Part shown: positions 55,326 through 64,000 of the stretch, in pieces
How the letters are laid out: each line of letters opens with the position of its first letter
How positions within the stretch are numbered: the first letter of the stretch is position 1
Assembly: GCF_007858185.1 (NCBI RefSeq)
Contig: NZ_VFES01000001.1
Coordinates: 372,001 to 436,000, forward strand
Reading direction: 5' to 3'
Origin: Pseudomonas grimontii
GTDB lineage: Bacteria > Pseudomonadota > Gammaproteobacteria > Pseudomonadales > Pseudomonadaceae
DNA: 64,000 nt
Position numbers and translations under genes: made by a program
The notes under the pieces: model-generated
The model's input: the letters and a program-made list of their open reading frames with translations, nothing else
Database searches by the model: none
What the model was told of the DNA's origin: nothing

Positions 55326-55754
55326 TCAAAGTCGTTGTAGCCGGTGATCTTGCAAAGGATAGCCCTGTTCGCGGTAGAAACGGAAACTCTCCCGCGCGGC
55401 CTGACGAATAGCCGGATCTTCCACCACCACTTCCGCCACGCGGGCGAAGGCCTTGGCAAAAGGCGGTACTTTCAGGTCGAGGTTGACCAGCAGGTCATGG
55501 TGATTGCCGCAACTGTCGCCCAAGCCCAGGACAACCTGGCCTTCGGGTTCGGATTCCGCGGGGCCGTGGGGCACGAAGCTTTCGCCCTTGAAGCGCCACA
55601 GGCGGGCGTCGAGCTCGTCGCGTTGGGTGGCATCGCTGCAATGCAGGTAGATGCGGTGGCCCATGCGCCAGGCTTTTTCGGTGAGTTTGCAGGCAAAGTC
55701 CAGGCGCGCGAGGGGATCGGCGCTGGGCACTATATAGAAGTCGACTTGGGTCAT
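55326..55754 (-). CDS. holC: DNA polymerase III chi subunit HolC
   Basis: 142 residues. Starts MTQVDFYIVPSADPLARLDFACKL, with GHRIYLHCSDATQRDELDARLWRF and SFVPHG, the chi fold. Chi links the clamp loader to SSB. It follows pepA in the common order pepA-holC-valS, although a palindromic repeat separates them here. Confidence 0.93.
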   Translation of the reverse strand: MTQVDFYIVPSADPLARLDFACKLTEKAWRMGHRIYLHCSDATQRDELDARLWRFKGESFVPHGPAESEPEGQVVLGLGDSCGNHHDLLVNLDLKVPPFAKAFARVAEVVVEDPAIRQAARESFRFYREQGYPLQDHRLQRL

Positions 55755-55780
55755 TGGTTATTCACCACAGTAAAAATCCC

Positions 55781-55868
55781 GTAGCAGCTGCCGAGCGCAA
55801 GCGAGGCTGCGTTGCGGTGTGTCAAGAACTCCGCCAACGCAGCCTCGCTTGCGCTCGGCAGCTGCTAC
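55781..55868. repeat. Long perfect inverted repeat (REP type 3)
   Basis: Perfect 33-bp arms (55781-55813 and 55836-55868; each begins or ends GTAGCAGCTGCCGAGCGC) around a 22-nt loop, between holC and pepA. It resembles a third class of REP doublet and can form a large RNA hairpin in the pepA-holC transcript. Confidence 0.9.
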
Positions 55869-55905
55869 GACCGGGGTGATCAGTACCACCCAGGCGTTTT
55901 CAGTT

Positions 55906-57444
<1,539 letters not shown>

Positions 57445-57679
57445 TTAAAGCTTGGCAGCTGTGTAAACCGCCAGCGACAAAGGCCGCAGTTTGAACCTCG
57501 CCGACGGAGCCTGACAACCCTTGGCGCATGCTTTGTAGGTGCACGTGAGGTTGCGCAGTGACAGGCGCGGTCAATCACAGGATAATGCGCCATCTTTTTA
57601 GCCGGCCCGGTGTAAACGGGCTGACTCGGTATGCTTGCTTGTTTGGCCGCCTTAGCCTGACAACCCTGGAGTGTCTGGT

Positions 57680-58798
57680 TTGATCGTCTTCCGTTATCTG
57701 TCCCGCGAAGTCCTGTTGACCCTGAGTGCCGTGAGTGCGGTCCTGCTGGTCATCATCATGAGTGGTCGTTTCGTCAAATACCTGGCCCAGGCTGCGTCCG
57801 GCGCCCTGGACCCAGGCTCGCTGTTCCTGATCATGGGCTTTCGCCTGCCGGGTTTTTTGCAACTGATCCTGCCGTTGGGCCTGTTCCTTGGGATCCTGCT
57901 GGCATACGGCCGCTTGTACCTTGAAAGTGAAATGACCGTGCTCTCGGCCACCGGCATGAGCCAGCAGCGCCTGCTGGGCATGACCATGATCCCTGCCGCC
58001 GGTGTCGCGCTGATCGTGGCCTGGTTGAGCCTGAGCCTGGCGCCGCAGGGTGCCATGCAATTCCAGCTGGTGCTGAACAAACAGGACGCGATGACCGAGT
58101 TCGACACCCTCGAGCCGGGCCGTTTCCAGGCGCTTAATGATGGCTCGCGGGTGACTTACACGGAAACCCTGACCGACGACCGCGCCAACCTGGGCGGTGT
58201 GTTCATCTCCGAGAAGCGTTTTGGCCAAGACAAGAAAGACCGTGGCATTTCCGTGCTGGTGGCGGATTCGGGTCGCCAGGAAGTGCGTCCTGATGGCAGC
58301 CGCTACCTGATTCTGGAAAATGGCTATCGATACGATGGCAGTCCAGGCATGGCTGACTATCGCGCGATCAAGTACGACACTTACGGCGTGATGCTGGCCC
58401 GCCCGGACATCAGCGACGAAGTCACCGACCGCGACGCCATCCCCACGACGGACCTGCTCGGTAGCAAGGAACTGCGCTCCATCGCCGAGCTGCAATGGCG
58501 GATTTCCCTGCCGCTGCTGGTGTTTATCGTGACCCTGATGGCCGTGCCGCTGTCGCGCGTCAACCCGCGCCAGGGCCGTTTCCTCAAGCTGTTGCCGGCG
58601 ATCCTGCTGTACATGGCTTACCTCACTATCCTGATTTCCGCCCGTGGCTCCCTGGAAAAAGGCAAGTTGTCGCCGACCCTGGGCCTGTGGTGGGTGCACG
58701 GGATGTTCCTGCTGATCGGCCTGGGGCTGCTTTATTGGGAGCCTATTCGTTTGAAAATGATGAGCCGTCGTGGCCAGAAGGAGTTGGCTCGTGGCTAA
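57680..58798 (+). CDS. lptF: LPS export permease LptF
   Basis: 372 residues from a TTG at 57680, chosen because GGAG lies eight bases upstream and the protein then starts MIVFRYLSREVLLTL as usual; GTG at 57671 would overlap that site. Six membrane segments with a periplasmic jellyroll (about 130-265). With LptG and LptB it extracts LPS from the inner membrane. It overlaps lptG by 8 bp. Confidence 0.94.
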   Translation: MIVFRYLSREVLLTLSAVSAVLLVIIMSGRFVKYLAQAASGALDPGSLFLIMGFRLPGFLQLILPLGLFLGILLAYGRLYLESEMTVLSATGMSQQRLLGMTMIPAAGVALIVAWLSLSLAPQGAMQFQLVLNKQDAMTEFDTLEPGRFQALNDGSRVTYTETLTDDRANLGGVFISEKRFGQDKKDRGISVLVADSGRQEVRPDGSRYLILENGYRYDGSPGMADYRAIKYDTYGVMLARPDISDEVTDRDAIPTTDLLGSKELRSIAELQWRISLPLLVFIVTLMAVPLSRVNPRQGRFLKLLPAILLYMAYLTILISARGSLEKGKLSPTLGLWWVHGMFLLIGLGLLYWEPIRLKMMSRRGQKELARG

Positions 58799-59870
58799 GC
58801 TCGATCGCTACATTGGTAGCAGCGTCCTGATCGCCATCCTGGCGGTACTGGGCATCATCCTGGGCCTGGCCTCGTTGTTCGCTTTCATCGATGAAGTCGG
58901 CAACGTCAGCGACACCTATACCGTGTGGGACGTGCTGAGCTACGTGGCGCTCACCGCGCCGCGTCGTCTCTACGACATGATGCCGATGGCTGCGCTGATC
59001 GGTTGCCTGATCGGCCTGGGCAGCCTGGCCAGCAACAGCGAACTGACCATCATGCGCGCCGCCGGGGTGTCCATTGGTCGTATTGTCTGGGCGGTCATGA
59101 AGCCGATGTTGCTGCTGATGCTGTGCAGCGTGCTGATCGGTGAATACGTAGCGCCGCCGGCCGAAAGCACCGCCCAGGCCAATCGCGCCCTGGCCCAGGG
59201 CTCGGGCGATGCGCAAAGCGCCAAGCATGGCCTGTGGCACCGTCAGGGTGATGAGTTCATCCACATCAACGCCGTGCAACCGGGCGGACTGTTGATCGGT
59301 GTGACGCGCTACACGTTCGATAAGGAACGCCACATGCTGTCGTCGAGCTTTGCCAAACGCGCGCAGTACAGCGACGAAAAGTGGCAATTGACCGACATCA
59401 CCACCACTCACTTCCGTAATGTCGGCCAAGGCACAAAGGCCAGCACCGAAGTGATCAATGTGCCCAGTGAAGAGTGGGACATCGCCCTCAAGCCGGAACT
59501 GCTCAATACGGTGGTGATGATCCCCGAAAGCCTGCCGATCTCCGGGTTGTGGGGCTATATCCACTACCTGAAGGACCAAGGCTTGAATAACGGTCGTTAT
59601 TGGCTGGCATTTTGGGTCAAGGTGTTGCAGCCGGTGGTGACCGCCGCGCTGGTGCTGATGGCGATCTCGTTCATCTTCGGTCCGTTGCGCTCCGTGACCC
59701 TCGGCCAGCGGGTGTTTACCGGGGTGCTGGTCGGTTTCACCTTCCGCATCGCCCAGGACCTGCTCGGCCCGTCGAGCCTGGTGTTCGGGTTCTCGCCGCT
59801 GTTTGCGGTGCTGGTGCCGACGGCCATCTGCGCCCTGGCCGGGTTCTGGCTGCTGCGCCGGGCCGGCTGA
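58791..59870 (+). CDS. lptG: LPS export permease LptG
   Basis: 359 residues from a GTG at 58791 (AAGGAG eight bases before), giving MAKLDRYIGSSVLIAIL. Same architecture as LptF: helices at both ends and a jellyroll between. It partners LptF in the Lpt ABC transporter. A strong terminator follows. Confidence 0.94.
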   Translation: MAKLDRYIGSSVLIAILAVLGIILGLASLFAFIDEVGNVSDTYTVWDVLSYVALTAPRRLYDMMPMAALIGCLIGLGSLASNSELTIMRAAGVSIGRIVWAVMKPMLLLMLCSVLIGEYVAPPAESTAQANRALAQGSGDAQSAKHGLWHRQGDEFIHINAVQPGGLLIGVTRYTFDKERHMLSSSFAKRAQYSDEKWQLTDITTTHFRNVGQGTKASTEVINVPSEEWDIALKPELLNTVVMIPESLPISGLWGYIHYLKDQGLNNGRYWLAFWVKVLQPVVTAALVLMAISFIFGPLRSVTLGQRVFTGVLVGFTFRIAQDLLGPSSLVFGFSPLFAVLVPTAICALAGFWLLRRAG

Positions 59871-59885
59871 TGCCGCACTCCTGTA

Positions 59886-59921
59886 CAAAAAATGCCCCGC
59901 TCTAATAAGTGGGGCATTTTT
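59886..59921 (+). terminator. lptFG terminator
   Basis: AATGCCCC/GGGGCATT stem with loop and TTTTTG tail, 16 bp after lptG. Confidence 0.92.
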
Positions 59922-60021
59922 GTTCTGGTCAGCAAAGATGACGTCTGGCCTGAGCATCAGGTACAATTCCCGGCTATTTTTCAGCGGGCAATCTGCCTGC
60001 AGCCTTTTTGAGTGTTGATCC

Positions 60022-61821
60022 GTGAGTGATTTGAGTCATATCCGCAATTTCTCCATCATCGCCCACATTGACCATGGTAAGTCGACGCTGGCCGATCGAT
60101 TCATCCAGATGTGCGGCGGCCTTGCCGAGCGTGAAATGGAAGCCCAGGTACTGGACTCCATGGACCTCGAACGCGAGCGCGGGATCACCATCAAGGCCCA
60201 CAGCGTTACCCTGTACTACACCGCCAAAGACGGTATCAAGTACCAGTTGAACTTCATTGACACCCCGGGCCACGTTGACTTCACCTACGAAGTCAGCCGC
60301 TCCCTGGCGGCCTGCGAAGGCGCGCTGCTGGTGGTGGACGCGGGCCAGGGCGTTGAAGCCCAGTCCGTGGCCAACTGCTACACCGCCATCGAGCAAGGCC
60401 TGGAAGTCATGCCGGTGCTGAACAAGATCGACCTGCCACAGGCCGATCCGGATCGCGTAAAAGAAGAAATCGAAAAAATCATCGGCATTGACGCCACCGA
60501 CGCCGTCGAGTGCAGCGCCAAGACCGGCCTGGGCGTCGACGAAGTGCTCGAGCGCCTGGTCAAGACCATTCCAGCCCCCACCGGCAACTACGAAGATCCG
60601 CTGCAAGCGTTGATCATCGACTCGTGGTTCGACAACTACCTGGGGGTTGTCTCCCTGGTACGCGTGCGCCACGGCCGTGTGAAGAAGGGCGACAAGATCC
60701 TGGTCAAGTCCACCGGCAAGATCCACCTGGTGGACAGCGTCGGTGTATTCAACCCCAAGCACACCGCGACCACTGATCTGAAAGCCGGTGAAGTAGGCTT
60801 CATCATCGCCGGTATCAAGGACATCCACGGTGCACCGGTGGGTGACACCCTGACCTTGAGTTCCACCCCTGATGTCGACGTGCTGCCGGGCTTCAAGCGC
60901 ATCCAGCCGCAGGTCTACGCCGGCCTGTTCCCGGTCAGTTCCGACGACTTCGAAGACTTCCGCGAAGCCCTGCAAAAGCTGACCCTCAACGACTCGTCGT
61001 TGCAGTACACCCCGGAAAGCTCCGACGCCCTGGGCTTCGGCTTCCGCTGCGGCTTCCTCGGCATGCTGCACATGGAAATCATCCAGGAGCGCCTGGAGCG
61101 CGAATACGACCTGGACCTGATCACCACGGCGCCGACGGTTATTTTTGAGCTGCTGCTTAAAAACGGTGAAACGATTTACGTCGACAACCCGTCCAAGCTC
61201 CCAGACCTGTCTTCCATCGAAGACATGCGCGAACCGATCGTGCGGGCCAATATTCTTGTGCCGCAGGAACACCTGGGCAACGTCATTACCCTGTGTATCG
61301 AAAAGCGTGGCGTGCAGCACGACATGCTGTTCCTCGGTACCCAGGTGCAAGTGACCTACGATTTGCCGATGAACGAAGTGGTCCTGGACTTCTTTGACCG
61401 TCTCAAATCCACCAGTCGCGGCTATGCTTCGCTGGATTACCATTTCGACCGTTACCAATCGGCTAATCTGGTGAAACTGGATGTGTTGATCAACGGCGAC
61501 AAGGTCGATGCCCTGGCACTGATCGTGCACAAGGACAACGCGCACTACAAAGGTCGCCAGTTGACCGAGAAGATGAAAGAACTGATTCCGCGCCAGATGT
61601 TCGATGTCGCGATCCAGGCCGCCATTGGCGGGCAGATCATTGCGCGAACCTCCGTCAAGGCACTCAGAAAGAACGTACTGGCCAAATGCTACGGTGGCGA
61701 CGTCAGCCGTAAGCGCAAGCTGCTTGAGAAGCAAAAGGCCGGTAAAAAACGCATGAAGCAAGTGGGCAACGTGGAAATTCCACAAGAAGCCTTCCTTGCG
61801 GTGCTCAGGTTGGATAGTTAG
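60022..61821 (+). CDS. lepA: Elongation factor 4 (LepA)
   Basis: 599 residues from GTG 60022. GTPase motifs: AHIDHGKST (G1), DTPGHVDF (G3), NKIDLPQ (G4); then domains II, III, V and the LepA-specific C-terminal domain ([24 protein letters not shown] end). It acts on stalled or mistranslocated ribosomes and in initiation. It starts the lepA-lepB-rnc-era cluster. The upstream sequence between the lptG terminator and this gene is only 100 bp. Confidence 0.96.
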   Translation: MSDLSHIRNFSIIAHIDHGKSTLADRFIQMCGGLAEREMEAQVLDSMDLERERGITIKAHSVTLYYTAKDGIKYQLNFIDTPGHVDFTYEVSRSLAACEGALLVVDAGQGVEAQSVANCYTAIEQGLEVMPVLNKIDLPQADPDRVKEEIEKIIGIDATDAVECSAKTGLGVDEVLERLVKTIPAPTGNYEDPLQALIIDSWFDNYLGVVSLVRVRHGRVKKGDKILVKSTGKIHLVDSVGVFNPKHTATTDLKAGEVGFIIAGIKDIHGAPVGDTLTLSSTPDVDVLPGFKRIQPQVYAGLFPVSSDDFEDFREALQKLTLNDSSLQYTPESSDALGFGFRCGFLGMLHMEIIQERLEREYDLDLITTAPTVIFELLLKNGETIYVDNPSKLPDLSSIEDMREPIVRANILVPQEHLGNVITLCIEKRGVQHDMLFLGTQVQVTYDLPMNEVVLDFFDRLKSTSRGYASLDYHFDRYQSANLVKLDVLINGDKVDALALIVHKDNAHYKGRQLTEKMKELIPRQMFDVAIQAAIGGQIIARTSVKALRKNVLAKCYGGDVSRKRKLLEKQKAGKKRMKQVGNVEIPQEAFLAVLRLDS

Positions 61822-61826
61822 GTCCT

Positions 61827-62681
61827 ATGTCGCTAAATTTCCCGCTGTTGCTGGTCATCGCCGTTGCCGTTTGCGGTCTCCTGGCGTTGCTCGATCTGGT
61901 GTTCTTCGCCCCGCGTCGGCGGGCGGCTATCGCGTCCTATCAGGGCAGCGTCAGCCAGCCCGATGTCGTGGTGATCGAGAAGCTGAACAAAGAGCCCTTG
62001 CTGGTTGAATACGGCAAGTCGTTCTTCCCGGTGTTGTTCATCGTGCTGGTGCTGCGTTCGTTCCTGGTGGAGCCGTTTCAGATCCCGTCGGGGTCGATGA
62101 AACCTACCCTGGACGTGGGCGATTTCATCCTGGTGAACAAGTTCTCCTACGGGATTCGCCTGCCGGTGATCGACAAGAAGGTCATCGAAGTCGGTGATCC
62201 GCAGCGCGGCGATGTGATGGTGTTCCGCTACCCGAGCGACCCGAACGTCAACTACATCAAGCGTGTGGTAGGCCTGCCGGGCGACGTGATTCGCTACACC
62301 GGCGACAAGCGCCTGTTCATCAATGGCGAGTCGGTGGCCGAGAAGTTGCTCGGTTCCGAACCGAACAGCCTGGGCAGTGCCGAGCTGTACCAGGAAAAAC
62401 TCGGTGCGGTAGAGCATGAAATCCGCAAGGAAATGAGCCGCTACCGCGCGATGCCTGATGGCGAGTGGAAAGTGCCGGCCGGGCATTATTTCATGATGGG
62501 CGACAACCGCGACAACTCCAATGACAGTCGCTATTGGGATGACCCCAGCATTCCCAAGGATCTGCTGGGCATGGTTCCCGACCAGAATATCGTCGGCAAG
62601 GCCTTCGCGGTCTGGATGAGCTGGCCGGAACCCAAGCTCAGCCACCTGCCGAACTTCTCGCGGGTCGGGCTGATCAAGTAA
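61827..62681 (+). CDS. lepB: Signal peptidase I
   Basis: 284 residues, 5 bp after lepA. Two N-terminal helices; catalytic Ser in PSGSMKPTL (about 91) and Lys in NYIKRVVGLPGD (about 146); conserved GDNRDNSNDSRYW near residue 222. Cleaves signal peptides from secreted proteins at the periplasmic face of the inner membrane. Confidence 0.96.
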   Translation: MSLNFPLLLVIAVAVCGLLALLDLVFFAPRRRAAIASYQGSVSQPDVVVIEKLNKEPLLVEYGKSFFPVLFIVLVLRSFLVEPFQIPSGSMKPTLDVGDFILVNKFSYGIRLPVIDKKVIEVGDPQRGDVMVFRYPSDPNVNYIKRVVGLPGDVIRYTGDKRLFINGESVAEKLLGSEPNSLGSAELYQEKLGAVEHEIRKEMSRYRAMPDGEWKVPAGHYFMMGDNRDNSNDSRYWDDPSIPKDLLGMVPDQNIVGKAFAVWMSWPEPKLSHLPNFSRVGLIK

Positions 62682-62687
62682 TACAAG

Positions 62688-62709
62688 CGGCGCTGTGAAC
62701 ACAGCGCCG
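62688..62709 (+). other. Hairpin in lepB-rnc spacer
   Basis: CGGCGCTGTG/CACAGCGCCG perfect 10-bp stem, two-base loop, with no U-run. A long GC-rich RNA stem upstream of rnc may be an RNase III processing site or a weak terminator. A 147-bp spacer separates lepB and rnc. Confidence 0.5.
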
Positions 62710-62828
62710 AATGCTTTTCTGGGGCTTGGACATTTTCCGTCCCCATGCAATACCAACCAGGATTTGAATTTGAACACTGCGTCAATCGTCGATGGCCGCC
62801 GGTGCCACCACACAGATATGGGTAAACC

Positions 62829-63518
62829 GTGACCGTTTCTCTAAGTCGTCTCGAGCGCCAGCTCGGCTACACCTTCAAGGATCAGGAATTGATGGTCCTT
62901 GCCCTCACACACCGCAGCTTTGCAGGGCGTAATAACGAACGCCTGGAATTCCTCGGTGATGCCATCCTCAATTTCGTCGCCGGTGAAGCCTTGTTCGAGC
63001 GCTTCCCGCAAGCCCGTGAAGGTCAGCTGTCGCGTTTGCGCGCACGCCTGGTGAAGGGCGAGACCCTGGCCGTGCTGGCCCGCGGGTTTGGTCTGGGCGA
63101 GTACCTGCGCCTGGGGTCCGGTGAGTTGAAGAGCGGCGGTTTCCGCCGTGAGTCGATCCTGGCCGACGCGCTTGAAGCGCTGATCGGTGCGATCTACCTC
63201 GATGCAGGCATGGAAGCGGCCAAGGAGCGCGTCACCGCGTGGCTGACCTCCGAGATCGAAAGCCTCACGCTGGTCGACACCAACAAAGATCCGAAGACCC
63301 GCCTGCAGGAATTCCTGCAATCGCGCGGTTGTGACCTGCCACGCTACGAAGTGGTGGATATCCAGGGTGAGCCCCATTGCCGCGTGTTCTTCGTGGAATG
63401 TGAAATCACCTTACTGAATGAAAAAAGCCGAGGTCAGGGTGTAAGCCGTCGTATTGCCGAACAGGTAGCGGCCGCTGCAGCACTGATTGCCCTGGGCGTG
63501 GAGAATGGCCATGACTGA
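62829..63518 (+). CDS. rnc: Ribonuclease III
   Basis: 229 residues from GTG 62829. Catalytic signature [14 protein letters not shown] (about 37) and the second acidic site [16 protein letters not shown]-terminal dsRNA-binding domain (about 155-225: [14 protein letters not shown]). Processes rRNA precursors and double-stranded mRNA. It overlaps era by 8 bp. Confidence 0.95.
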   Translation: MTVSLSRLERQLGYTFKDQELMVLALTHRSFAGRNNERLEFLGDAILNFVAGEALFERFPQAREGQLSRLRARLVKGETLAVLARGFGLGEYLRLGSGELKSGGFRRESILADALEALIGAIYLDAGMEAAKERVTAWLTSEIESLTLVDTNKDPKTRLQEFLQSRGCDLPRYEVVDIQGEPHCRVFFVECEITLLNEKSRGQGVSRRIAEQVAAAAALIALGVENGHD

Positions 63519-64000
63519 TTCAACCGCAACACGCTGTGGCTATGTTGCCATCGTCGGCCGCCCGAACGTGGGCAAGTCCACGCTGCTGAACCACATCCTC
63601 GGCCAGAAACTCGCGATCACCTCGCGCAAGCCGCAGACCACCCGCCACAACATGCTGGGCATCAAGACCGAAGGCAGCGTGCAAGCGGTCTACGTCGACA
63701 CCCCGGGCATGCACAAAGGCGGCGAGAAAGCCCTTAACCGCTACATGAACAAGACTGCCTCGGCGGCGTTGAAAGACGTCGACGTGGTGATCTTCGTCGT
63801 CGACCGCACCAAGTGGACCGACGAAGACCAGATGGTTCTGGAGCGTGTGCAGTACGTCACCGGCCCTTTGATCGTCGCGTTGAACAAGACCGATCGTATC
63901 GAAGACAAAGCCGAGCTGATGCCGCACCTGACCTGGCTGCAGGAGCAACTGCCGAACGCCCAGATCATGCCGATCTCGGCCCAGCACGGTCACAACCTCG
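63511..64000 (+). CDS. era: GTPase Era (3' end outside window)
   Basis: The first 163 residues are visible from ATG 63511. GTPase motifs [15 protein letters not shown] and NKTDRI are present; the KH domain lies beyond the window end. Era acts in 30S ribosome assembly. Its start is inside the end of rnc, so they are translationally coupled. Confidence 0.95.
   Translation, partial: MTDSTATRCGYVAIVGRPNVGKSTLLNHILGQKLAITSRKPQTTRHNMLGIKTEGSVQAVYVDTPGMHKGGEKALNRYMNKTASAALKDVDVVIFVVDRTKWTDEDQMVLERVQYVTGPLIVALNKTDRIEDKAELMPHLTWLQEQLPNAQIMPISAQHGHNL

Noticed and set aside
59974..61785. 603-codon minus-strand frame
   Set aside because: Antisense shadow of lepA, which shows all GTPase motifs on the plus strand.

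Overview
The window looks like a Pseudomonas chromosome of the fluorescens/putida type. Evidence: GC-rich core genes (yejK, HU, rlmF, valS, holC, pepA, lptFG, lepA, lepB, rnc, era), Pseudomonas-type families (OprD porin, DUF3509, DUF2790, FecIRA), and several inverted REP (REPIN-like) repeats between core genes. A roughly 32.4 kb AT-richer genomic island lies inside this core.

Layout. 1-3.3 kb: end of an MFS aromatic-acid transporter, a SirB1-family protein and a Leu/Phe/Val dehydrogenase homologue. About 3482-35837: the island. It splits the SOS gene yebG: the 3' part (69 codons) remains at 3272-3481, and the first 17 codons plus the LexA operator lie at 35838-35947. The left end carries four overlapping or adjacent genes, three tyrosine recombinases and a small HTH/coiled-coil protein. 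This is the ginABCD arrangement that I recall from the literature as defining GInt islands. Next come decayed DNA, a C-terminal valyl-tRNA synthetase fragment, IS66 wreckage with two orphan small genes, and a heavy-metal block: czcD, czcRS, small exported proteins, a three-gene glycosyltransferase operon (GtrA, GtrB, ArnT-like), czcCBA, an oprD porin and a second czcR. The right end holds small hypothetical genes, an XRE regulator and a complete second yebG. That gene probably replaces the one the island broke, and it lies downstream of the captured native LexA-controlled promoter.

36-64 kb is core genome: psiE, a DUF3509 gene, an HPF-like ribosome-associated protein, a DHA2 drug transporter with a divergent LysR regulator, fecI-fecR-fecA, an iron-linked membrane operon (DUF3649, PepSY, DUF3325) followed by a second sigma/anti-sigma pair with no receptor, glutaredoxin, yejK, HU, rlmF, valS, a small unknown, holC, pepA, divergent lptF-lptG, then lepA-lepB-rnc-era (cut by the window end).

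How the parts work together. The Czc genes form a zinc/cadmium/cobalt efflux and sensing module. A recurring AT-rich motif (AAATTACAATTT or its complement) lies upstream of nearly every transcription unit in that block, including the glycosyltransferase operon, so envelope modification and metal efflux are probably one regulon. No tRNA, rRNA, CRISPR array or phage structural gene was seen.
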